Of a stretch of 64,000 nucleotides of DNA, positions 31,406 to 40,573 are shown one piece after another. A program made the translations under genes and the position numbers. Each line of letters opens with the position of its first letter. Position 1 is the stretch's first letter. The DNA comes from Blattamonas nauphoetae (lineage: Eukaryota > Preaxostyla > Oxymonadida): NCBI GenBank assembly GCA_033064195.1, contig JARBJD010000192.1:80317-144316 (forward strand), read 5' to 3'. The notes beneath the pieces were generated by a model that worked only from the letters and a program-made list of their open reading frames with translations, searched no databases and had not been told where the DNA came from.

Positions 31406-33097
31406 TTAATATCCTCTCTTCACTTCTTCATACGCTTCTTGGAGACGACGATCAATAACATATCTAACTCGTGGTTGTCCATTCTCTATCCAGAACAACC
31501 AGTATGTAGCCTGATGTAATGCTAGAATAGGTGGAGGAGGACCTTCTAGAGTTGATGTGAAATATGGATCCAGTTCACCCTGATTGATTGGTGTTCCTCT
31601 ATAGACAATATTGACAGATTCTGCTGTCGAAATACCTTCTTCACCACCAGCGATTTCACTTCGATCTGTTGGAACCATGAATGTGAAAGAAGTTGCATCC
31701 GTTACTGGTCTTTTTCGTTTATATTCATTTTCTGTTTCTTTGTAGAAATAAGTGCGAGGTAAACAAATGGAGTTTTCGAACTCTTCTGTGGCAGAACATC
31801 CAATGAAATCACCGTTCACCATCATCATTTGATAGAACTCTGGTGAGATTGTTGACATTGGGAAATTGGGGAAGTTGGATCCAAGCATTTCGAATTGACC
31901 AACATATTGAGGATTTCTGAAGACTGTACATTCAGTAGGTCTTTCAGGGAATAAGCACATGAGATTCATGAGATTGTTGAGTTTGATACTGATGTTTGAT
32001 CTCACTCCCATGGCATTTGCTTTTGATTGAAATGATTGGGTGTCAATTCTTTCTGCTTTCAGGACATAGACAGTCTTTGAGTACGTGTTGATCAGTGATT
32101 GTTTTGTTGCATCTGTGATTTGATATCCGTAGCAGATCGAAGTGACTTTATCCACCGATGAGGAAAGGACATTGATTGTTGCTTCCATTGTCGAAATCTC
32201 TGAAACTCCTGAGGAGGATGGACTGTTACGTGAATTATATTGTTGAACCGGATTTCCGATTTGTGTAAATTCCTGAGTCATATTTGATAATTCTCCCTCA
32301 CGCAGAAGGTCCATTTCAGCTGGGTCTGAAAGAGACATCAATGCCTTATCTGGATATTGTTCACGACTGTTTTCCAATGTTTTTCGGATGACAGTAGATG
32401 TTCGAATTGGACAGTAAACAAGTGATTCGGTTGTCAAATGAAATCTTAATCGGAGATTGCCAAAGATGGAGTTCGGATACTGATCAAATGTACTCAGTGG
32501 AAGCAAATTCACAAATGGAATGACAAGTGGAATTGTTCTCGTGATTGTTTGAAATGCTGTGTTTAACGGAGCAAAGTAGAATCCACACACACTTGGATCC
32601 ATTCTCTGAACATTTTCCCAAAGACTGTAGCAATGCTTCATGTTGTTTTTCTCTTCATGTGACTTGAATGTGTGATACAGAAATGATTCATGGATGTGAT
32701 TATTCTGTAGTGAATTGTCAATAATGTTACCTTGACTGTCGACGAGTCTCATATCTCGAATTGCATCCGAGGATGATTTGTAACCAAAGAACATTCCATT
32801 TTCATCAACATACGGACCCAAACTGGATGATGTTGGTTTAACATATGGAATGGTGATCGTTAGATCTATTCGTAAATGACTCTTCGAAAACTCAGTCACA
32901 TCATGACCGTCATAGCACAATGGAACTTCAATTTCATCTGTGATTCTGCACGGCATTGGAGGATTTGTTGGATGCACTTCCTGAATCGAATACACGTGAG
33001 GCTCTGAATCCCACTGTTTTGGCATATACGATTGGACTTCAATTTGTTCAATTAATGTCGATGTTGGTTTGGATTGATTTGCTCTGATACTTCTCAT
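31406..33097 (-). CDS. Capsid-like protein 2 (second major-capsid paralogue)
   Basis: A 563-residue protein in the capsid cluster. Conserved blocks: EVHPTNPPMPCRI, HLRIDLTITIPY, NLLPLSTFDQYPNSIFGNLRLRFHLT, QYVGQFEMLGSNFPNFPM and PPPPILALHQATYWLFWIENG. It is paralogous along its whole length to the neighbouring 620-residue protein (FGNLRLRFHLT against FGDLKLSVYIN; the C-terminal P-P-ILA-x-x-x-TxW). Size, gene order and the regular hydrophobic strand pattern fit a double-jelly-roll capsid protein, but no fold prediction could be run. About 85% identical in wording to the copy at 60,317-62,035; the variable parts are two loops near residues 250-300 and 440-460. The late motif TTTTTTATTTTTCTATAA abuts its ATG. 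Confidence 0.65.
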   Translation of the reverse strand: MRSIRANQSKPTSTLIEQIEVQSYMPKQWDSEPHVYSIQEVHPTNPPMPCRITDEIEVPLCYDGHDVTEFSKSHLRIDLTITIPYVKPTSSSLGPYVDENGMFFGYKSSSDAIRDMRLVDSQGNIIDNSLQNNHIHESFLYHTFKSHEEKNNMKHCYSLWENVQRMDPSVCGFYFAPLNTAFQTITRTIPLVIPFVNLLPLSTFDQYPNSIFGNLRLRFHLTTESLVYCPIRTSTVIRKTLENSREQYPDKALMSLSDPAEMDLLREGELSNMTQEFTQIGNPVQQYNSRNSPSSSGVSEISTMEATINVLSSSVDKVTSICYGYQITDATKQSLINTYSKTVYVLKAERIDTQSFQSKANAMGVRSNISIKLNNLMNLMCLFPERPTECTVFRNPQYVGQFEMLGSNFPNFPMSTISPEFYQMMMVNGDFIGCSATEEFENSICLPRTYFYKETENEYKRKRPVTDATSFTFMVPTDRSEIAGGEEGISTAESVNIVYRGTPINQGELDPYFTSTLEGPPPPILALHQATYWLFWIENGQPRVRYVIDRRLQEAYEEVKRGY

Positions 33098-33119
33098 TTA
33101 TAGAAAAATAAAAAATACA
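33098..33119 (-). promoter_or_regulatory. Late-type promoter motif, capsid-like protein 2
   Basis: TTTTTTATTTTTCTATAA immediately before the ATG. Confidence 0.6.
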
Positions 33120-33144
33120 ATATCATGATTTTCTTTTCCTGTTT

Positions 33145-35007
33145 TTATGATTTCGGGATTCCGAGTTCCTTGTGCAATGCTTTCAGTGTGTGATTTGGAT
33201 AATACTCAACTTTAGGTTCGTCAATAACGAATCGTAAGACCCACCATGTTGTGGCAGTTGTGGCTAAAATCGGTGCTGGAGGATGAGTAAATGTTGTCAT
33301 ATCACTACTCTTTTGACTTGGATCGAGAACATTGTAGTACGTATCAATCAGACCTTGGTAAATCGGACTTGACCTCAAAGTGACGGGAACATTCTGACCT
33401 CTTGAACTGATTGAATCATTGCAGTTTGTTGGACATCCACTTCGTTGAGTTGAAAAGCATAAGAGGAAGTCAGTATTGTCATGAATCGGACGTACTCTTG
33501 CCATTGTTTCATTTGGGTAAGTTCTACCACCTTCAAGATGTTCTTCAACGAGAGAATCCGTCAATGAACGCTCCAAATCATCTGGAACAGTGAGGTATGA
33601 ATCAAGATTGAGTGTCGAAAATGCGAACTGATAAAAGCGAGCTCCAATGGTTGATGTCCAGTTTTCTGGATAGTATTTGTTGAGTAGATGCACACGAAGA
33701 TCTTTCTGCATTGGATTGTGGAAACAAGTGACTTCATTATCGTAGTGACGAAAGAGGAGCATAATGTCCTTGGCATTAACGAGAACCATCTGTTGAGTAC
33801 AATCAATACCTGTTGCTGTTGGTGTCTTCTGAAATGGATAGAACGATATCTTTTCTGCTGGAATTGTTCCTGGACGATCCTGATACATCTTTTTCAGACT
33901 CTCTTTCGCAATTTCTTTCATTTTGTATCCAGCACTCATGCAGTATACGTCATCAATTTGATAATCAATAATGTTCAATGAGATGTACTGATCCACAAAT
34001 TCTGGTTCTTTTGTAACTGTTCCTGCTGAATTATAGTAAATGTCTTGAGTCACTGCTGATATCCTAAATGATTGACCAATCTGAACAAAATTCTTGGTGC
34101 AGTTCGCAAGAAGAGAGTGGAAAAACCATGGACGATGTTGTTGACAATCGGCAATTGCATGATGAATTGGTGGTTTTGTTGAGCCAATGAAGGTCGACAA
34201 TGTATTCTTCAAAGTGAGTTCAGGATTAACAGGACAACAAACAAATGCATCCTCATTGATGTATACACTGAGTTTCAGATCTCCGAAGAGACATTTTGGA
34301 TGGTCAGTCATTCCTGAGAAAATGAGCAGATCTTCAAGGTTTATTGACACACGAATCGGTACCTTAATTGTGTCAGTGAAATGGCCAGCTTGAGACACTG
34401 TGGTGAAGTCTGACAATGGAATCTCGACACCTGCAACAGATTCGTCATGATTCCAAGCATTCTGCCATGGCGTGTGTGCGTGCTTCCGATTCTCCAATTG
34501 ACTCTTTGGTTTGATCATATTGTAAATGTGAGACTCCATTGAAACGTCATTGTTTGCTGGACTTATGATTCTTTGATTGTTGTGAAGAACAGTAAATCTA
34601 CTAAAGATTGATGCTGAATGCTTGAGTCCGACGAACATAAATATCCTCTCATTTGAGTAAGATCCAACTTTGTCTGGGGTAATGTCCCAATTGTTGACTT
34701 TCAGAGTCGTTGTTATTGTGAACGTAATGAATGAATCATCGATTTGACAAATGTCTTGATTACCAGTCAGTGGGATGATTATCTCTTGTCCTTTGTAGAA
34801 ACGTGAATTCTCTGATGGTTTCAATTCTTGAATAGAAGTACTGTGTGCTCCATCATTCAAGAGGAAATTAACGTGATGTTCGGACATCAGTTGCTGTTGT
34901 ATTTGACCGATGTCATCTCTGGTGTACTTTATTGATCCTGTGGTGTTTCCAGTCAAAGTTGAGGCTCCATGTCTTTTGTTTGTCAGATGTGTAATGTGTG
35001 AGTTCAT
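33145..35007 (-). CDS. Capsid-like protein 1 (candidate major capsid protein)
   Basis: A 620-residue protein beginning MNSHITHLTNKRHGASTLT. Blocks: STSIQELKPSENSRFYKGQ, NQDICQIDDSFITFTIT, VPIRVSINLEDLLIFSGMTD, CLFGDLKLSVYINEDAFVCC, AEKISFYPFQKTPTATGIDC, DIMLLFRHYDNEVTCFHNPM and PPAPILATTATTWWVLRF. Size and placement upstream of capsid-like protein 2 fit the double-jelly-roll major capsid protein of Polintons. A partner copy of 621 residues lies at 62,083-63,948, more variable in the segments near residues 270-290 and 450. The two paralogues together may build a mixed capsid. Function is inferred from context, not from a recognised signature. Confidence 0.7.
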   Translation of the reverse strand: MNSHITHLTNKRHGASTLTGNTTGSIKYTRDDIGQIQQQLMSEHHVNFLLNDGAHSTSIQELKPSENSRFYKGQEIIIPLTGNQDICQIDDSFITFTITTTLKVNNWDITPDKVGSYSNERIFMFVGLKHSASIFSRFTVLHNNQRIISPANNDVSMESHIYNMIKPKSQLENRKHAHTPWQNAWNHDESVAGVEIPLSDFTTVSQAGHFTDTIKVPIRVSINLEDLLIFSGMTDHPKCLFGDLKLSVYINEDAFVCCPVNPELTLKNTLSTFIGSTKPPIHHAIADCQQHRPWFFHSLLANCTKNFVQIGQSFRISAVTQDIYYNSAGTVTKEPEFVDQYISLNIIDYQIDDVYCMSAGYKMKEIAKESLKKMYQDRPGTIPAEKISFYPFQKTPTATGIDCTQQMVLVNAKDIMLLFRHYDNEVTCFHNPMQKDLRVHLLNKYYPENWTSTIGARFYQFAFSTLNLDSYLTVPDDLERSLTDSLVEEHLEGGRTYPNETMARVRPIHDNTDFLLCFSTQRSGCPTNCNDSISSRGQNVPVTLRSSPIYQGLIDTYYNVLDPSQKSSDMTTFTHPPAPILATTATTWWVLRFVIDEPKVEYYPNHTLKALHKELGIPKS

Positions 35008-35030
35008 TTTATCAAAAATAAAAAAACATA
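35008..35030 (-). promoter_or_regulatory. Late-type promoter motif, capsid-like protein 1
   Basis: TTTTTTTATTTTTGATAAA touches the ATG. Confidence 0.6.
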
Positions 35031-35035
35031 ATTGA

Positions 35036-35338
35036 TTATTTCTTTTTCACTTTCTTTAACTTTGGTTTTGGCTTCAGCTTTTCTTCCAGTCTCAGTATTT
35101 CTCCTCTGAGCTGATTTGCAACTGCTGTGTTTCCTTCATTGATTGCTTGCTCATACTGTGCCATCTTTTCTGCATGGATTTGCTGATCCGATTTCACGTC
35201 TGGAATCATCTCAACACCTGTCTGTGCAATCTTAGAAATCACTGGTCCAACAAAGGGAATGAGATTCAAAAATGGTGCTCCAATTCTGAGAATGGTTTTG
35301 CCGACTCCTGCTAATTTTGAAAACCAACCTGGTGCCAT
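35036..35338 (-). CDS. Small virion-type protein, 100 residues, MAPG N-terminus
   Basis: Starts MAPGWFSKLAGVGKTILRIG, continues with a hydrophobic amphipathic stretch (APFLNLIPFVGPVISKIAQ), then a charged helix, and ends in a lysine-rich tail (KPKPKLKKVKKK). The N-terminus resembles that of the next gene (MAPGSFNKLKNIGKQF), so the two may be distant duplicates. Small proteins with an amphipathic N-terminal helix and a basic tail in Polinton and adenovirus-like capsid clusters often act inside the capsid as membrane-active or DNA-condensing proteins. That role is inference; there is no recognised domain. Confidence 0.6.
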   Translation of the reverse strand: MAPGWFSKLAGVGKTILRIGAPFLNLIPFVGPVISKIAQTGVEMIPDVKSDQQIHAEKMAQYEQAINEGNTAVANQLRGEILRLEEKLKPKPKLKKVKKK

Positions 35339-35358
35339 TTATGTAAAAATAAAAAACT
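35339..35358 (-). promoter_or_regulatory. Late-type promoter motif, 100-residue protein
   Basis: TTTTTTATTTTTACATAA directly before ATG; identical in the next gene. Confidence 0.6.
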
Positions 35359-35372
35359 GGATTCACTTATTT

Positions 35373-35714
35373 TTATAAACCTTTGAATTGAATCTTTGAA
35401 TTTGACGATTGTGCCATGTCATCATTGGAGTATCGAGCATTTCGTGGCGGTTCATAATCAATCATTTGAGATCTTTGATCTGAGAAGTCCTGTCGTTGTG
35501 GCTTTTGTGACTGATTCATTGCTTTATTTTGTTGATATACATCCATCATTCCACCTAATCCACTTAGTATTCCTCCTGCTGTTTGTCCAAACTTGTTGTT
35601 CGTTTGTGAGAGCAAGCCACCACCGACTTGAAGCAGTGTTGGAGCGAATGGTTTGATGAATTGAAAGAATTGTTTGCCGATATTTTTGAGTTTGTTGAAA
35701 CTTCCTGGTGCCAT
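35373..35714 (-). CDS. Small virion-type protein, 113 residues, MAPG N-terminus
   Basis: Begins MAPGSFNKLKNIGKQFFQFI, then a hydrophobic segment KPFAPTLLQVGGGLLS, a Gly-rich run (TAGGILSGLGGMMDVY) and a polar Gln/Ser/Asn-rich C-terminus. It shares the start and layout of the 100-residue neighbour but has an acidic-neutral rather than basic tail. The spacing to each neighbour is about 35 bp, filled by the promoter motif. No family recognised; a minor capsid or internal protein is the likeliest role. Confidence 0.6.
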   Translation of the reverse strand: MAPGSFNKLKNIGKQFFQFIKPFAPTLLQVGGGLLSQTNNKFGQTAGGILSGLGGMMDVYQQNKAMNQSQKPQRQDFSDQRSQMIDYEPPRNARYSNDDMAQSSNSKIQFKGL

Positions 35715-35734
35715 TTATGTAAAAATAAAAAATA
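35715..35734 (-). promoter_or_regulatory. Late-type promoter motif, 113-residue protein
   Basis: TTTTTTATTTTTACATAA directly before ATG. Confidence 0.6.
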
Positions 35735-35749
35735 CAATTCATGAAATAT

Positions 35750-36337
35750 TTATCTCGGTATTGCTTTCGTCAGTGAAATGCCATAATTGAGAATAGTATT
35801 GTAAGCTTCATTGTAGGCAATACTCATATCTTTTCCACCAACGAGAATCTTGAAAATCGTTCGAAATACAGGTAGTTTATTCAGACATAGGCACTTGTCA
35901 GACAAATCATCCAATTCGATCACCACATCATTGATTCCAGTCAATGTAGCAATCAGAGCACATAAATCACTTTGGTTTGTGATAAGTTTCTTTGACGGTT
36001 CTATGAGATTATTCAGGAGTTTCTTTTCACATGCAAAAGCATTTTTGTACACTACTAGCAGTTGATCTTTGAATGCTGCGATATTCGAAGTATATTCTCG
36101 AAGTGGAATTGAACGACTCTGGATCGGTGCTGATGGATAGATCTCTAGTGGTGGTGGATCGTAAATACCTGATTCATTGTTCATTTCAACATTTGCTCCT
36201 TGTTCATTTCGATCTTCGAGCTTTTGTCTTCCAGAAGATGCTCCTTTACTATCGATGATGACATTGTTGGTGATTGACGTTGGAACAGAAGAAGAACTTG
36301 TGTGTTTTGTAAATTGACAACTTAGAATTGGCTGCAT
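35750..36337 (-). CDS. Polinton protein of unknown function, 195 residues
   Basis: Residues 1-70 are Ser/Asn-rich and disordered-looking, including GIYDPPPLEIYPSAP, a PPxY-like proline segment. The C-terminal 110 residues are helical (AAFKDQLLVVYKNAFACEKKLLNNLIEP, ALIATLTGINDVVIELDDLS). The start is the ATG at 36,337; a GTG one codon earlier is unlikely. The motif before it is slightly changed (TTTTTTATTGTTATAGAAAG). I know no homologue. Its place between the minor virion-type genes suggests a structural or assembly role. The PPxY-like motif could be fortuitous. Confidence 0.55.
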   Translation of the reverse strand: MQPILSCQFTKHTSSSSVPTSITNNVIIDSKGASSGRQKLEDRNEQGANVEMNNESGIYDPPPLEIYPSAPIQSRSIPLREYTSNIAAFKDQLLVVYKNAFACEKKLLNNLIEPSKKLITNQSDLCALIATLTGINDVVIELDDLSDKCLCLNKLPVFRTIFKILVGGKDMSIAYNEAYNTILNYGISLTKAIPR

Positions 36338-36373
36338 CACTTTCTATAACAATAAAAAATTGATTTTAATGTT

Positions 36374-37327
36374 TTATGATTCCATTTCTTTCTCCAAGTG
36401 TGCGAATCGAGCATATTCAGGCATATACACTTGTTGGTATTGACCTACGTCTCTTGTTCGATATGCTTCAGTTGTCAATTGATTCAGAACTGTTGTTATA
36501 TCAGCAGTGTATTGACCAAGGAATTCACCCAAATATGTTGGATTTTTAGTCGTTATTTCAAGAAATTGAGGATTCACCAGTTCTTTGAAATCTTTTCTGT
36601 TCTTGACTCTCTGACATTCTTCATTTGTGCTTGCGAAGTTTTGAACATTATCTTCAAGCCATTTATCCCACATCTTTGATGCTATTTTAGACTGAATTGA
36701 ATTGAAAACCATATTGTCCAATACTCCATTGCTTATATCAACTGGATGATCTTTACTGGCACGATACACCTTCAAAACATTCGTCATGTAGTCACCAACT
36801 GCTTTCTTCATTATTGCATAAGGTTGTTGTGATCGTTGCTTTTGCATATCTCCATAGCTCACTTCATGATAGTTTCCAGGCAAATCGTATGTTCCAGTCT
36901 TGAGGAAATTGGTATGTGCAGCTTTGATTCTTCTTCCGTGATCTTGACGAAATGATGAATAGGGTTGTTGTCTACGCATATCTGGTGTTGGATTCATTGA
37001 ATAGTATGTCTCGACGACAGGTCTACTATTGTATGGTGCCAACATGAACCCATTCGCTGCAATCAGATCACCACTTTCTTTGTCATAAATCATCACATCT
37101 GGAACTTTTCCATGTTTTTCCATCTGAACAGTCCAATTTTGTCCAGTCCTTTCAATGTACTCCAAAGCAGATGGAACACTACTGAGTGCAGAATTGAATT
37201 TTGTTCTTATGTCATCGTCAGCATAGATTCGTTTCATTGCTGCTTGAGTATCTTGTGAATAACTCATTTTTGGTTTCTTTGGTTGTGCTTTTCTTGCTGT
37301 TTTTTGGTACACAATCTTTTGCGACAT
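36374..37327 (-). CDS. Polinton protein of unknown function, 317 residues
   Basis: The basic N-terminus (MSQKIVYQKTARKAQPKKPK) is followed by a mixed alpha/beta region (QNWTVQMEKHGKVPDVMIYD, DLIAANGFMLAPYNSRPVV) and a helical C-terminal half ending HLEKEMES. It is the first gene of the leftward cluster, divergent from the packaging ATPase, with 61 bp between the two starts. The gene's own motif, TTTTTTATTTTGTATGAAAT, lies in that gap. No recognised domain; a virion-assembly role is inferred from position only. Confidence 0.55.
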   Translation of the reverse strand: MSQKIVYQKTARKAQPKKPKMSYSQDTQAAMKRIYADDDIRTKFNSALSSVPSALEYIERTGQNWTVQMEKHGKVPDVMIYDKESGDLIAANGFMLAPYNSRPVVETYYSMNPTPDMRRQQPYSSFRQDHGRRIKAAHTNFLKTGTYDLPGNYHEVSYGDMQKQRSQQPYAIMKKAVGDYMTNVLKVYRASKDHPVDISNGVLDNMVFNSIQSKIASKMWDKWLEDNVQNFASTNEECQRVKNRKDFKELVNPQFLEITTKNPTYLGEFLGQYTADITTVLNQLTTEAYRTRDVGQYQQVYMPEYARFAHLEKEMES

Positions 37328-37352
37328 CTGTGTATTTCATACAAAATAAAAA
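37328..37352 (-). promoter_or_regulatory. Late-type promoter motif, 317-residue gene
   Basis: TTTTTTATTTTGTATGAAAT upstream of the ATG, in the divergent gap with the ATPase gene. Confidence 0.5.
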
Positions 37353-37388
37353 ACCCAAAACTATATTTTAATTCGTGATAAATCATAA

Positions 37389-38234
37389 ATGCAAAGAACA
37401 AAAATGTCATTAACAGCGTATGTGAATGCAAAAATAAGTGAAGCATCGAATCGAAATGTTTCTCATGAAGTGCAAACACAAATACATCCAGACCTAAATT
37501 TCAATCGCAATAGTGTTAATGTCCTGGTTGGAATCAGAGGAAGTGGAAAGACATTCAATGCTCTTCGAGAAGTTGCCAAACTCCAAAATGTTCAAGTTAG
37601 GAATGAACTCTTTCACCTTTTTGTCTTCGTCACTGATAAGAACATTGATCCAACCTTCGACAAATTCAAACCAACACTGAACGTTCCTTACGTGAAAGTG
37701 AAATATGATGAAGCACTACCATTTCTGTTGGAATTGTCTCAATCAAAGGCAGCTTATGAAGAAATTATTGACAATCAGTGGCAAGATAGAATTACTGATG
37801 AATGCAGGGATGACCTCTTTGATGCTCTTTACATTGAGGACTTCTCAGTGAAAAATCTCCAAACGATTATACTCCTTGATGACTGTCGCCGGATCCTCGG
37901 TGAACGTAGAACATCCAAAAATAGAATGACAATGATGGACTTGTTACTGGAGAATCGACAACCAAAGTTCACATTCTTTCTGACGATGCATGAACTCTTC
38001 AGTTTGTCAGCAGATATGAAGTCAAACATTGATTCAATGTGGATTTTTGGAGGATTCAACAAAGAACGAATCAGTCGAGTCTATCCTCAACTGAATGCAC
38101 CAATTGACATTCGACAGTTCTGGAACATCTATCAACGAAAACAGAAATGTGAAGCAATCATTCTTCGATACAATACTGATGGAGTTGCACTGACTGAGAT
38201 CAACAAAGATGGACTAATTCGTGGTGTCAGATAA
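37389..38234 (+). CDS. Genome-packaging ATPase (FtsK/HerA-type, A32-like)
   Basis: A P-loop ATPase expected to pump element DNA into capsids. Walker A is VLVGIRGSGKTFNALRE (near residues 45-61). Walker B is TIILLDDCRRIL (near 158-169), with a following TSKNRMTMMDLLLENRQPKFTFFLTMHELF segment that resembles the arginine/sensor region of A32-type packaging ATPases. At 281 residues it is typical for Polintons. A second ATG at 37,404 (MSLTAYVNAKI) is an equally good start. It is the only Polinton gene on the plus strand, and its last 21 bases overlap the 3' end of the convergent coiled-coil gene. Confidence 0.88.
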   Translation: MQRTKMSLTAYVNAKISEASNRNVSHEVQTQIHPDLNFNRNSVNVLVGIRGSGKTFNALREVAKLQNVQVRNELFHLFVFVTDKNIDPTFDKFKPTLNVPYVKVKYDEALPFLLELSQSKAAYEEIIDNQWQDRITDECRDDLFDALYIEDFSVKNLQTIILLDDCRRILGERRTSKNRMTMMDLLLENRQPKFTFFLTMHELFSLSADMKSNIDSMWIFGGFNKERISRVYPQLNAPIDIRQFWNIYQRKQKCEAIILRYNTDGVALTEINKDGLIRGVR

Positions 38235-38510
38235 TTCTTGGATGAGACTGCCAATCGTGTCTGTCAACGTACGAATTGATTCTTCAATGTCTGATAATCT
38301 TTGATCAATCGATAATGAGTTGGATTCACCAATGTTGTCATTGTTTATTTTTCGAAGTGCAATCTCCCCTCTGATTTTTGTGATTTTGTATCCATCAATT
38401 CTGATCAACCGATTCAGTTTCTGAGTGGTGTATTCGTTCAGTTCTTTTCTGTTCTTTTCCAAAAACTTCTGAAAATCATAGACAGGCTTCTGATAAGGAT
38501 CCGACTGATC
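38214..38510 (-). pseudogene. Coiled-coil-type small protein, 5' end cut off by an insertion
   Basis: The frame stays open from 38,510 to the stop at 38,214 but has no ATG; it starts at a TAG at 38,511. It reads YQKPVYDFQKFLEKNRKEL, a basic middle, then a heptad-like helix (RLSDIEESIRTLTDTIGSLI). The open frame is lost exactly where the 8-bp duplication GATCCGAC (38,498-38,505) marks the insert. On the far side of the insert, the matching frame stays open to an ATG at 46,837. So the 82+ residue product was probably a slightly longer gene, split by the 8.3-kb insert. Function unknown. Confidence 0.55.
38498..38505. repeat. 8-bp direct repeat flanking the 8.3-kb insert, left copy
   Basis: GATCCGAC, repeated at 46,789-46,796. 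Confidence 0.6.
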
Positions 38511-38664
38511 CTACGGTTTTTGATCCGACCGTCCATATAATGCTTATTTCTTATTATTTTGTGGAATTTGAGTCTTTATTCGAACAAAAAAGTGATATTG
38601 AAGTGAAAATAGAAAATTGTAATTCATAGTTTTGAACATGAGGGTTTGAGTTGATTTGAAGATA

Positions 38665-38829
38665 ATGGTGCTGAAAACAAGAATGAAGACAAATAACAAC
38701 GAGGAGGAGCATTTCGTGATCGAGATTCATGCGAATGAACACCGGATGATCGTCGGAATCGATGATTTCAACATTCATGAAACCATGACAAAGGGACAGA
38801 TCCATCCACTTCACCCAAAGTGGAGTTAA
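38665..38829 (+). CDS. Short open frame, 54 codons, uncertain
   Basis: Reads MVLKTRMKTNNNEEEHFVIE and ends KGQIHPLHPKWS, with balanced amino acids and no low complexity. No promoter motif of either Polinton class precedes it, and it lies inside the host-like insert. Could be an exon or chance. Confidence 0.2.
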   Translation: MVLKTRMKTNNNEEEHFVIEIHANEHRMIVGIDDFNIHETMTKGQIHPLHPKWS

Positions 38830-38900
38830 TTCGAACACAAACACCTTTCTTTTGTATTCTGAAGACAGAAAAGTGAATTTTAATCAATACAGCTAAACTT

Positions 38901-39040
38901 GTTCTGAAATGAAGAGGAATAATTCAGAAATGAAAATGATTGTTCAGAAATGAAGAAGAATTGTTCAGAAATGAAAAATGATTGTTCAGAAATGAACATG
39001 AATAATTCAGAAATGAAAACTAATAATTCTGAAATGAAAA
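38901..39040 (+). repeat. Satellite-like array, TTCAGAAATGAA units, left
   Basis: About seven imperfect ~20-bp units built on ttcagaaatgaa followed by a short variable spacer (gaagaatt, aatgatt, catgaat). The same units occur in inverse orientation at 44,191-44,410. Confidence 0.85.
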
Positions 39041-39419
39041 ACAACAGCTACAGGTATTCAAGACAACATATTTATGATGTTAAGCGGACGGACAGAGCAC
39101 CAGATCTTGAGGACAGAGGACAGAGGTCTTGTCCGATTCGGAAATCCAGCTTGATATGCATTTGTTTCGTCTAAATTCACCTTCTTCCTGCTCGTAAAAC
39201 ACGCTTTGTCTTCATTTTGCTCGGTATTATGCCTGAGAATGTCTCGAAAAGACGATTCCAAAACAATAATTTTGCATTGCCTTTTTCTGACACTATAGTG
39301 AACTTTATCATTCAAGATTTGTTCATCCCCATCTAAAATTGTTGAAAATGGCGTTAAAGTGCGTGAAAACCGATTTGGTGGCTAATCACGAGCTGGAGGG
39401 GTACTGTCCTACAAACTCC

Positions 39420-39600
39420 TAATTAGGAGTTCAGAGGACGATCGGCCCAAGAGAGGACAGAGTAGGACAAAATCGGACAAGCACCTTATATTCATACTGG
39501 AACTTTCTCTCAATTAGTTCATCCAACTTCTGTCGTTATCTCAAAACAGGACAAATCGGACATGTCCTGTCCTGTCCTGTCCTGTCCTTTGATCTGATCC
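39420..39600 (+). repeat. GGACA/TGTCC microrepeat region
   Basis: Contains aggacagagtaggacaaaatcggac and a run of five tgtcc(tg) units near 39,560-39,590. Related ggac-rich runs recur at 39,085-39,130, 44,430-44,770 and 46,590-46,640, only within the insert. Confidence 0.6.
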
Positions 39601-40573
39601 TCTCACCCATGTCAAGTTGTTCTTGTCTTCTCGCTTCTTTCAGATCCTCTCATCTCGCGAATTGATGTCAATACTCCATTCAACACTTCTTTTGTCCGGT
39701 TTTGATTCATTTTTGTCTCCATCGTAACCAAATTTGTGGAGATCTGCTCGACTATTTGTACACTCTCCTTTTCTCTGTCCATGACTACAACCTTCTTTGA
39801 TAAATGCCAATCTCACAATATTAGTTTGCCCTTCCGTCGTTTTTTCCATTTGATTCGTGTTTTTCTCTTCATTAGTCTGGAATTGGCGTCTGGTTCAAAT
39901 CCAGATATGATCTAGACCGAAAGAAATGAGATATTGAACATTCATCATATCAGTATACTTCTCCATTGTTTTAACACTCGTATTTTTCTATTTCTCTCAC
40001 TTGGTTCGGAGTAGATATCTTGATCACGCTCAAGTCAGAAATGGAGGTCATGAGGATGTGCTACGAAGTCGCTCACACAACAACTCCATCGAAAAAGCCT
40101 GCTGTTCGGATTGATTGTCTTCTTATCATCTCCTATCTCCAACCTCTTAACATCCTAATCATCAAAATGAAACCCAAATGTCACGTATCAGATCCACTTC
40201 ACTAAGTGATATTCACACGTTTGTTCTTCGTTCTCGATCATTCTCTCATTCCATAACAGACAGCCATCATCGTTTCTCTTCTTCAACATCTTCCGATGCC
40301 ACAAATCCAGAACAGAAACTTCAGAACGGAAGTGTACCAGTTTTGTAACATATCTGCCATTTCTGCGGCCTTTCTCGCCCTCAACAGATTCACTTCATCA
40401 TTGTTTTTCGATCAATGCAGAGGATGTTCATGTACTGTTCATGTTCTCGATCTCTCACTCGACATCCCATTTCAGCGCAATATCACAATCATCTTTCATA
40501 TCTCTTTCATTTCCCGAGGATATTACTATCAATTCGCGCACACGGCTCTCCATTCATTCTCATTTCGACCAAT

